From the NCBI GenBank assembly GCA_937907525.1, contig CALCIB010000183.1:1-5994 (forward strand): DNA of 5,994 nucleotides, read 5' to 3'. The position numbers and the translations under genes are program-made. Origin of the DNA: an uncultured Planctomycetales bacterium. Its GTDB lineage: Bacteria > Planctomycetota > Planctomycetia > Isosphaerales > Isosphaeraceae. A model generated the notes under the pieces. It made no database searches, was not told the DNA's origin, and saw only the letters and a program-made list of their open reading frames with translations. This document shows, in pieces, positions 1 through 4,442 of this stretch (position 1 is the first letter of the stretch; each line of letters opens with the position of its first letter).

Positions 1-91
1 AGCGCAGGGCGATCCCGGCCCCACCGGTCCCGCCGGAGCGCAGGGCGATCCCGGCCCCACCGGTCCCGCCGGAGCGCAGGGCGATCCCGGC
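1..91 (+). repeat. 36-bp perfect tandem repeat, 2.5 copies, coding
   Basis: Bases 1-36 and 37-72 are identical, and 73-91 repeat the first 19 bases of the unit before the sequence diverges. The unit encodes 12 residues, or four Gly-X-Y triplets, so gain or loss of a copy keeps the reading frame. The array probably continues upstream of the window. The lack of any synonymous change between copies points to recent duplication or to homogenisation. Confidence 0.95.
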
Positions 92-745
92 ATCGACGGG
101 GCCACGGGCGCGACGGGAGCCACCGGGGCCACGGGCGAGACGGGCGCCACCGGCGCCACCGGAGCCACGGGTGAGATGGGCGTCGCCGGAGCCACGGGGG
201 CCACGGGGGCCACCGGAGCCACGGGTGAGATGGGTGGCGTCGGAGCCACGGGGGCCACGGGGGCCACCGGAGCCACGGGTGAGATGGGCGTCGTCGGCGC
301 CACCGGGGCCACCGGAGCGACGGGCGAGCCGGGTCAGGGCGGGATCACGGACATCGCCTTCATGTCCGGCGGGTCCTCGCAGGTCACGATCCAGGCTGAC
401 GGGACCGTCGTCGATCCCGCGGTCGGCGGCGCCGAGGTGCTCGTCATCGCCACGCCCGGCGATAGGATCGTGGTGTACGGGAGCCTGCAACTCACGGACG
501 CTCCGCCGAGCCCGGCGATGGTGCATATCGCGTACAGCACCGACGGCGGCGCCATGTACGTCTCGTCGGACATGGGCTTTGCGATCGATGCCGACCATCT
601 GATGGTCTCGCTCAACGGCGTCCTGGACGGGTTCACCGATAACGATCAGGTCATGGTGAGGTTCGTCATCGACGGCACGCCGGGCGAAGACGTCAACGTG
701 TCGGGCTTCTACCTGACCGCGTTCGTGTCGCAAGGCATCGTCTGA
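2..745 (+). CDS. Collagen-like Gly-X-Y repeat protein, 3' part (N-terminus outside window)
   Basis: The frame is open from base 2 to the TGA at 743-745, giving 247 visible residues; the true start lies upstream of the window. About 113 residues are uninterrupted Gly-X-Y triplets. They begin with a G-D-P-G-P-T-G-P-A type block and change to Gly-Ala-Thr triplets punctuated by GETG, GEMG and GEPG. The triplets end near base 340. About 134 residues follow that are rich in alternating hydrophobic and polar positions, without cysteine or a membrane segment, which suggests a beta-rich globular domain. Bacterial collagen-like proteins such as Bacillus BclA form trimeric triple helices, usually on the cell or spore surface, with a C-terminal beta domain that drives trimer formation. 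By analogy I infer a secreted or surface filament here, but no signal peptide is visible because the N-terminus is missing. An ATG at 176 is in frame but lies inside the repeat and is not a credible start. The fold of the C-terminal domain is a guess; the collagen-like assignment is secure. Confidence 0.9.
   Translation, partial: AQGDPGPTGPAGAQGDPGPTGPAGAQGDPGIDGATGATGATGATGETGATGATGATGEMGVAGATGATGATGATGEMGGVGATGATGATGATGEMGVVGATGATGATGEPGQGGITDIAFMSGGSSQVTIQADGTVVDPAVGGAEVLVIATPGDRIVVYGSLQLTDAPPSPAMVHIAYSTDGGAMYVSSDMGFAIDADHLMVSLNGVLDGFTDNDQVMVRFVIDGTPGEDVNVSGFYLTAFVSQGIV
137..325 (+). repeat. 54-bp tandem repeat array within the collagen-like gene
   Basis: Units begin at the GAGAYGGG punctuation: 137-172 (36 bp), 173-226 (54 bp), 227-280 (54 bp) and 281-325 (45 bp). 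The two 54-bp units differ at three positions, all just after GAGATGGG. All units are multiples of nine bases, so each is a whole number of Gly-X-Y triplets. Each unit also contains smaller nine-base repeats of the GGAGCCACG or GGGGCCACG kind, which encode Gly-Ala-Thr. Confidence 0.92.
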
Positions 746-773
746 GCGTCGAGGTTCGGCTCGCTTCGGTCGG

Positions 774-796
774 CGGTCGTCCCTCGCGGGCGACCG
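774..796 (+). terminator. Hairpin downstream of the collagen-like gene, possible terminator
   Basis: CGGTCG (774-779) and CGACCG (791-796) pair, and CCC (781-783) pairs with GGG (788-790) inside them. This leaves a TCGC tetraloop and one bulged T at 780. The hairpin starts 29 bases after the stop codon of the collagen-like gene. No T-run follows, so intrinsic termination is uncertain; it may act as an mRNA 3'-end stabiliser instead. Confidence 0.4.
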
Positions 797-801
797 TCGG
801 C

Positions 802-829
802 TTGACCCGCGACGTCGATGAAGGATAAG
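802..829 (+). promoter_or_regulatory. Candidate sigma-70-like promoter for the nucleotidyltransferase-HD gene
   Basis: TTGACC (802-807) matches five of six bases of the -35 consensus. GATAAG (824-829) matches four of six bases of the -10 consensus at a 16-base spacing. The -10 lies at the centre of the perfect inverted repeat at 810-847. Transcription would start near 836 and give a leader of about 90 bases before the ATG at 929. Consensus matching alone is weak evidence in this lineage. Confidence 0.35.
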
Positions 830-847
830 ATCCCTTCATCGACGTCG
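810..847. repeat. Perfect 15-bp inverted repeat with 8-base loop
   Basis: The arm CGACGTCGATGAAGG (810-824) is matched exactly by its reverse complement at 833-847, separated by ATAAGATC (825-832). TTT follows the right arm, and then a second smaller palindrome, TTTCGA-CGT-TCGAAA (848-862). The structure could be a transcription terminator for the collagen-like gene with a weak T-run. It could also be an operator, because a candidate -35/-10 pair overlaps it. The ATG at 818 sits in the left arm and is not credible as the start of the next gene. Confidence 0.9.
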
Positions 848-928
848 TTTCGACGTTCGAAATCCTTCCAGGGGCCTCGGCCCCGCGCCCGGCGTCGCTT
901 CGATGGGCCCAATCGACGCACTCTCTCC

Positions 929-2038
929 ATGGCCGACGAACGCATCCGGCGGCAGATCGCCTTTCTGGCCGCCCAGTTGATGTACGAGCGCTTGGAGTCG
1001 GAATACTTCACCGCCAAGCGCAAGGCCGCCAAGCAACTTGGGGTCGAATATCGCTACCGCCCCGGCGACCTCCCCTCCAACGCCGAGATCCGCGACCAGA
1101 TCCAGGCCACGGCCCGCATGCGGGAAGGCCCCAAACGCCTGGACGTCCTCCGCGAGATGCGGCTGGAGGCCCTCCGCATGATGCGGAAGCTGGCGCGATT
1201 CCGCCCCCGGCTGATCGGCAGCGTCTGGACCGGACACGTCCGCAAGGGGTCCGACATCGACCTGCACGTCTTCAGCGACTCCCTCTCCCCCGTCACCGAC
1301 GCCCTCGACGAACACGGCTTGGCCCACGATGTCGAGCAGAAGCGGATCGTCAAGTACGGCGAGGAGCGCGTCTTCACCCACGTCCACCTGGACGACCGCT
1401 TCCCCTTCGAGTTGACCGTCTACCCCGAGGACAAGGTCCACTACGTCTTCAAGAGCAGCATCACCGGCAAGGCCATCGAGCGCGCGTCCATCGCCGAGCT
1501 TGAGGCGTTCCTCAAGGCCGAGAAACCCGACGTCGACCTGGACTCCGAGATCGAGCGCGTCGAGGACCACGTCGACCGCTTCGAGCTGTACCGTCTCCTG
1601 CTCCGGCCGCTGGAGGGCGTGAAGCAAAGCCCCAAGCACCATCCGGAAGGCGACGCGCTGTATCACAGCCTCCAGGTCTTCGAGTTGGCTCGCGAGGAGC
1701 GTGGGTACGACGAGGAGTTCCTGCTGGCGGCGCTTCTGCACGACGTCGGCAAGGCGATCGACCCGGCCGACCACGTCGCCGCGGCTCTTCAAGCGCTTGA
1801 GGGGACGATCACGCCCCGGACGGAGACGCTGATCGCCTTGCACATGGACGCCCTGGCCTATGTGCAGGGGACGCTCGGCGCCCGCGCGCGACTGCGCCTG
1901 GAGCGATCCGAGGAGTTCGACGACGTAATGCTTCTGCGCGAGTTGGACACCCGCGGCCGAGTCCCCGGCGCGGACGTCTGCGAGTTGGAGGAGGCGTTGG
2001 AGTTCGTCCGGGAGCTTGCGTTGGAGAACGAGGAATAG
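929..2038 (+). CDS. Nucleotidyltransferase-fold plus HD-domain protein
   Basis: A 369-residue protein with two recognisable modules. The first has a polymerase-beta-type (MNT) nucleotidyltransferase signature: GSVWTG at residues 97-102, SDIDL at 108-112 with metal-binding candidates D109 and D111, and a later acidic residue, E161, in FELTVYP. The second is an HD domain with HHPEGD (237-242), H246, LLHDVGK (269-275, HD pair at 271-272), DH at 281-282 and H305. The HPEGD...H...LLHD pattern resembles the HD domain of CCA-adding enzymes and poly(A) polymerases, which acts as a metal-dependent phosphohydrolase. The arrangement suggests nucleotide or nucleic-acid chemistry in the cytoplasm, but the substrate cannot be read from the sequence. 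I chose the ATG at 929 because recognisable protein starts there (MADERIRRQ). The in-frame ATG at 818 would add 37 arginine-rich residues and lies in a hairpin. No clear Shine-Dalgarno precedes 929. It is probably monocistronic. Domain calls are confident; the function is not. Confidence 0.85.
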   Translation: MADERIRRQIAFLAAQLMYERLESEYFTAKRKAAKQLGVEYRYRPGDLPSNAEIRDQIQATARMREGPKRLDVLREMRLEALRMMRKLARFRPRLIGSVWTGHVRKGSDIDLHVFSDSLSPVTDALDEHGLAHDVEQKRIVKYGEERVFTHVHLDDRFPFELTVYPEDKVHYVFKSSITGKAIERASIAELEAFLKAEKPDVDLDSEIERVEDHVDRFELYRLLLRPLEGVKQSPKHHPEGDALYHSLQVFELAREERGYDEEFLLAALLHDVGKAIDPADHVAAALQALEGTITPRTETLIALHMDALAYVQGTLGARARLRLERSEEFDDVMLLRELDTRGRVPGADVCELEEALEFVRELALENEE

Positions 2039-2085
2039 CCCCGCGTCAAAGTTGATCTTTCGGTCTTTTCTTGTAGGCTGGACCC

Positions 2086-2114
2086 GGCCCGCGCGGGCCT
2101 TGGCCTCCACCAAG
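2086..2114 (+). other. GC-rich palindrome and small hairpin in the leader of the orphan gene
   Basis: GGCCCGCGCGGGCC (2086-2099) is a perfect 14-base palindrome that can fold as a five-base stem with a GCGC loop. Immediately after it, CTTGG (2099-2103) can pair with CCAAG (2110-2114) around a six-base loop. They lie in the 133-base gap between the nucleotidyltransferase-HD gene and the next gene. They could attenuate or terminate the upstream transcript, but no T-run follows. In such GC-rich sequence they may have no function. Confidence 0.3.
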
Positions 2115-2158
2115 CCGGGGCGCGGCCGGCCTACGAGGGAAGCCGACGTTTTCCACGC

Positions 2159-2163
2159 GGGAG
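2159..2163 (+). promoter_or_regulatory. Ribosome binding site supporting the start at 2172
   Basis: GGGAG ends eight bases before the ATG at 2172. It favours this start over the in-frame ATG at 2016, which lies inside the preceding gene. Confidence 0.5.
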
Positions 2164-2171
2164 CGCGATCC

Positions 2172-2870
2172 ATGGGACGGCCGAAATCCCGAGGACGGAT
2201 TCGATTCCCCGGTAATCCCTGGCCGGACGGCCACGCCGTGACCGAGTTCGCCTGGACGGCCCGCGTCGAGCGCGGCACGGGGATCTGGTTCGACCTCCAT
2301 CTGAGGACCGAGGACTACGACGCGGCCGACGCCCGATCGCGCCGCGCTCCGGTCGAGGAGGACGAGCCGGGGGCGTCCGATTGGGAGTCGCGGATCGTCT
2401 GGTGCAACTACGGTCGTTGCACGCTCTCGTCCACCTTCTGGGCCGGCTCGGCCAGGGGGTTCCTGGTCGCCACCGATCGCGAGCCGCTGGACTGGAGGAA
2501 GCTGCCCGGGCGGGTGTTCCTCGTCGACGAGCCCCCCGTCGACGTCGACGGCGCCGCGCGGCCCGCGTTCAACGTCTACCTGACGGGTCACGACGCGGCG
2601 GGCGGGCATCGGATCGCTTTTCGCCGCGAGGCCGGGAAGCGGACGTTCGCGATCGACTGGCGGGGACGGATCGCGCTGGCCTACGGCGGGGCGACCGAAT
2701 ATCGCCACGAGTTCGAGGCGAGCTTGACGGGAATCCCCTTCGGCGGCATCGAGCTTCCAAACGTGGCCGACAGGCAACGGGCCCAGGACCTGGTCGACCC
2801 CTTCGTCGCCGACCTTCGGGAGTTCGCGACGCGATCGCGCGACGGGCGGATCCTGATGTTTCCGAAATGA
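2172..2870 (+). CDS. Hypothetical protein of 232 residues, no recognised family
   Basis: I do not recognise this protein. It is 232 residues long, appears soluble, and has no signal peptide or membrane segment. The N-terminus is basic (MGRPKSRGRIRF). An aromatic-rich stretch follows (WPDGHAVTEFAWTARVERGT, residues 17-36), then an acidic linker (residues 61-72). A CX4C pair, CNYGRC, sits at residues 78-83, and alternating hydrophobic segments suggest mainly beta structure, for example VFLVDE at 115-120 and RTFAIDWRGRIAL at 157-169. The C-terminus is a likely amphipathic helix (residues 199-220). The open frame extends upstream to an ATG at 2016 that overlaps the preceding gene, but the start at 2172 has a ribosome binding site and the upstream translation looks random. 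It is separated from the preceding gene by 133 bases and converges on the anti-sigma gene, so it is probably transcribed alone. GC-rich codon use and freedom from stops support a real gene; function is unknown. Confidence 0.75.
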   Translation: MGRPKSRGRIRFPGNPWPDGHAVTEFAWTARVERGTGIWFDLHLRTEDYDAADARSRRAPVEEDEPGASDWESRIVWCNYGRCTLSSTFWAGSARGFLVATDREPLDWRKLPGRVFLVDEPPVDVDGAARPAFNVYLTGHDAAGGHRIAFRREAGKRTFAIDWRGRIALAYGGATEYRHEFEASLTGIPFGGIELPNVADRQRAQDLVDPFVADLREFATRSRDGRILMFPK

Positions 2871-2894
2871 GCGGGTCGGCGGGTCGGCGGGTCA
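2871..2894. repeat. Octamer tandem repeat between convergent stop codons
   Basis: GCGGGTCG occurs at 2871-2878 and 2879-2886 and recurs with one change (GCGGGTCA) at 2887-2894. The array fills the 21-base gap between the two convergent genes and includes the stop codon of the minus-strand gene. No terminator-like hairpin is visible here. Confidence 0.85.
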
Positions 2895-3119
2895 TTCGTC
2901 CGGCGGGTCGTCCAACGGCGTTTGGCCCGTCGGGGGGGGCGGGCGTTCGGCCCAGGCGGTGGAGCGGAGGTGGACGACTTCGGCCCTGAGGCGTCGCAGC
3001 GTCCGTCGGCAGGACGGGCAGGCGGCGACGTGGGAGCGGTCCTCCGGCGCGGCGACGTCCTCGGCCGCCAGCGCCAGGAGGACGCTCTGGTCAGGGCACG
3101 GGGTCGTCGTCGGGCTCAT
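2892..3119 (-). CDS. Small zinc-finger anti-sigma-like protein
   Basis: A 75-residue protein containing HVAACPSC, an H-x3-C-x2-C motif (H30, C34, C37), with an additional cysteine at position 8 (TPCPDQ) that could be the fourth zinc ligand. This is the pattern of the ZAS/zf-HC2 domain, which holds ECF sigma factors inactive and in some cases senses redox state through zinc release. A basic helix follows (RRTLRRLRAEVVHLR, residues 38-52), and the C-terminus is rich in proline and acidic residues. There is no membrane segment, so it would act in the cytoplasm, unlike the many membrane-bound anti-sigma factors. Its ATG lies inside the sigma factor gene and the two overlap by 29 bases, which suggests translational coupling. 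A GAGGAA Shine-Dalgarno is present seven bases upstream. The role is inferred from motif and context; it could be a positive or accessory partner instead of an inhibitor. Confidence 0.8.
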   Translation of the reverse strand: MSPTTTPCPDQSVLLALAAEDVAAPEDRSHVAACPSCRRTLRRLRAEVVHLRSTAWAERPPPPTGQTPLDDPPDE

Positions 3120-3759
3120 GTTTCAGTTCCTCGCCGTAGTAGCGGCAGAGTTCCTTCACCTGTTGCAGCACCCGCCAGGAGTTGACGTACACGGCGTTGG
3201 GCTTGATTCCCAGGGCGTCGGCCGTCTGGGCGCCGGTCTTCCCCTGGATCACCGACATCTCGAAGCACCGCCAGACTCGCTCGGAGGAGCGCCGACGGGC
3301 CTTGTCGAAGGCGTACTGGAGGATGCGCGCGTGGTGGGCGCGTTCGAACTCCCGGCGCTGGGTTTCCTCGTCGTCGGCTTGCTCCAGCGCCCGCCTGGTC
3401 CAGCCGTCGACGGCGTTGCGTTGGGTCTGGCCGCGGCGGACGAAGTCGATCAGGGTGTTCCGGGCCATGGTGAACAGCCAGGAACGGAACCGGGTGCGCT
3501 CGCGGTCGTAGGTCTTGATCTTGCCGCAGAGTTTCAGGAAGACGTCCTGGACCAGGTCCTCGACGTCGCCGTCGGAGAACCCTTGCTTGCGGAAGTAGCC
3601 GGCGAGCAAGGGCTTGTAGATCGCGTAAAACTCCGCCCATCGGTTCGGGCCCTGGCTCTGGACGTCCCGGATGAGCGAGGCCTTGGTGGGGGTGCCACTG
3701 ATCGGCATGATCTGGGTCCGATCGTCATGGAGGGATCGTGCGACGTCCTGGTCAGCCAT
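3091..3759 (-). CDS. ECF-type RNA polymerase sigma factor
   Basis: A 222-residue sigma-70 family protein of extracytoplasmic-function size. Region 2 spans about residues 41-109. It includes the DVEDLVQDVFLKL core-binding helix (65-77) and RSWLFTMARNTLIDFVRR (92-109), the usual -10 recognition and melting segment. A linker rich in Arg and Glu follows. Region 4 lies at about 153-208, with a helix-turn-helix near ALGIKPNAVYVNSWRVLQQV (182-201) for -35 recognition. The ATG at 3759 is chosen because GAGGAG lies four bases upstream; a GTG at 3780 and an ATG at 3708 are in frame as alternatives. The protein would direct RNA polymerase to a specific promoter set, under control of the overlapping zinc-finger protein. 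The targets are unknown. The divergent flavin reductase operon is a possible target on position alone. The tail after region 4 is short and acidic (HEPDDDPVP) and is encoded in the overlap. Confidence 0.92.
   Translation of the reverse strand: MADQDVARSLHDDRTQIMPISGTPTKASLIRDVQSQGPNRWAEFYAIYKPLLAGYFRKQGFSDGDVEDLVQDVFLKLCGKIKTYDRERTRFRSWLFTMARNTLIDFVRRGQTQRNAVDGWTRRALEQADDEETQRREFERAHHARILQYAFDKARRRSSERVWRCFEMSVIQGKTGAQTADALGIKPNAVYVNSWRVLQQVKELCRYYGEELKHEPDDDPVP
3127..3132 (-). promoter_or_regulatory. Ribosome binding site of the anti-sigma-like gene
   Basis: On the minus strand GAGGAA lies seven bases before the ATG at 3119, inside the sigma factor coding region. It allows the downstream gene its own initiation in addition to coupling through the overlap. 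Confidence 0.6.
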
Positions 3760-3763
3760 GGCG

Positions 3764-3769
3764 CTCCTC
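3764..3769 (-). promoter_or_regulatory. Ribosome binding site deciding the sigma factor start
   Basis: On the minus strand GAGGAG is followed by four bases and then the ATG at 3759. The spacing is a little short, but the match is good. It would lie within coding sequence if the GTG at 3780 were used, which argues for 3759. Confidence 0.55.
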
Positions 3770-3780
3770 GCGTCCCACAC

Positions 3781-3814
3781 GATATCACGACGATCTGGAT
3801 GACGCCTAGATATC
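3781..3814. promoter_or_regulatory. Two GATATC palindromes in the divergent intergenic region
   Basis: GATATC occurs at 3781-3786 and again at 3809-3814, the second inside the longer palindrome AGATATCT (3808-3815). They lie just upstream of the sigma factor gene, 28 bases apart, in the 206-base region between divergent genes. AT-rich palindromes stand out against the GC-rich background and could be part of a promoter or operator. Nothing links them to a known regulator. Confidence 0.25.
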
Positions 3815-3910
3815 TCTCGGCCTCTTCCACGACTTTTCGCCCCTCGTCATCCCGGTACGCGGGAGCGGCTTCGTTCTTACACGGCGCGGCGGATCCGGCC
3901 TCGTTTCGGG

Positions 3911-3916
3911 TAGAAT
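3911..3916 (+). promoter_or_regulatory. Candidate -10 element for the flavin reductase operon
   Basis: TAGAAT matches five of six bases of the -10 consensus and lies 49 bases before the ATG at 3966. I see no good -35 hexamer at the expected distance (3888-3893 reads GGCGGA), so the promoter may depend on an activator or on an alternative sigma factor. Confidence 0.35.
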
Positions 3917-3954
3917 GGTCGGTCGGGGCGACGCCCGCCTCGAACGACCGGACC

Positions 3955-3960
3955 AAGGGG
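3955..3960 (+). promoter_or_regulatory. Ribosome binding site deciding the flavin reductase start
   Basis: AAGGGG is followed by five bases and then the ATG at 3966. It supports this start over the in-frame ATG at 3915, which would add 17 residues not typical of the family and would overlap the candidate -10 element. Confidence 0.7.
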
Positions 3961-3965
3961 ACGAC

Positions 3966-4442
3966 ATGGCGATCGACACGAGGATCCAGCGCGGGGTGAT
4001 GAGGCGGTTCGCCACCGGGGTGACGGTGGTCACCACCGGCGGCCCGATGGGGACGCACGGGATGACGGCCAACGCCGTGGCGTCGCTCTCGCTGGATCCC
4101 CCCCTGCTCCTGGTCGCCGTCGACAAGCGGGCGCACCTGTTGGGGCATCTGAAGGTCAACCGCTGTTTCGCGTTGAACATCCTCCGGCTGGACCAGGAGG
4201 ACGTCTCCAGACGGTTCGCCCTCCCCGGGCCCAAGGACTTCAAGGGCCTGGACGTGTTCACCGACGCGACCGGGGCCCCGATCATCGCCGGCTGCCTGGC
4301 CCACGCCGACTGCCGGGTCGTCGAGATCCTCCCCGGCGGCGACCACGAGATCTTCCTCGGCGAGATCGTCGGCGGCGCGGTCGACGACGACGGCGCCCCC
4401 CTGATCTACTTCGCCGGCGGCTACCGTCGGCTGGCGGACTGA
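3966..4442 (+). CDS. Flavin reductase-domain (FMN-binding split-barrel) protein
   Basis: A 158-residue protein, typical in length for the flavin reductase-like family (HpaC, PheA2 and relatives). Family signatures run in order: FATGVTVVTT (residues 15-24), GMTANAVASLSLDPPLLLVAVD (33-54), the CFALNIL segment with the following DQEDVSRRFA, the APIIAGCLAHADCRV segment, GDHEIFLGEIV, and PLIYFAGGYRRL at the C-terminus. Family members bind FMN or FAD in a split beta-barrel as a dimer and use NAD(P)H to make reduced flavin, often for a partner monooxygenase; some use bound flavin for other reactions. The GDH motif lies in the region that contacts the nicotinamide in characterised members. It is cytoplasmic. 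Its TGA shares a base with the ATG of the transporter gene, so the two are almost certainly co-transcribed and translationally coupled. No monooxygenase is in the window, so the acceptor of reduced flavin is unknown. It is divergent from the sigma factor gene. Confidence 0.9.
   Translation: MAIDTRIQRGVMRRFATGVTVVTTGGPMGTHGMTANAVASLSLDPPLLLVAVDKRAHLLGHLKVNRCFALNILRLDQEDVSRRFALPGPKDFKGLDVFTDATGAPIIAGCLAHADCRVVEILPGGDHEIFLGEIVGGAVDDDGAPLIYFAGGYRRLAD

Noticed and set aside
1..325. Regular repeats suggesting a CRISPR array
   Set aside because: The 36-base units are directly adjacent without spacers and translate in one frame as Gly-X-Y triplets. This is a coding tandem repeat.
818..928. Upstream start (ATG at 818) for the nucleotidyltransferase-HD protein
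   Set aside because: The ATG is within the left arm of a perfect inverted repeat, and the added 37 residues are arginine-rich and unlike a domain. The ATG at 929 is preferred, although it lacks a good ribosome binding site.
2016..2171. Upstream start (ATG at 2016) for the orphan protein
   Set aside because: It overlaps the end of the previous gene, and the extra sequence covers palindromic non-coding-like DNA. The ATG at 2172 has a GGGAG ribosome binding site.
836..2278. Long open frame of 480 codons on the minus strand opposite the nucleotidyltransferase-HD gene
   Set aside because: The plus-strand frame has clear domain motifs. The antisense translation is a low-complexity Val/Leu/Gly/Asp mix, as expected opposite GC-rich coding sequence.
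3760..3780. GTG start at 3780 for the sigma factor
   Set aside because: The GAGGAG ribosome binding site at 3764-3769 lies between 3780 and the ATG at 3759, so the ATG is better supported. The GTG remains possible.
3915..3965. Upstream start (ATG at 3915) for the flavin reductase
   Set aside because: It would overlap the candidate -10 element and add residues absent from the family. AAGGGG five bases before 3966 decides the start.
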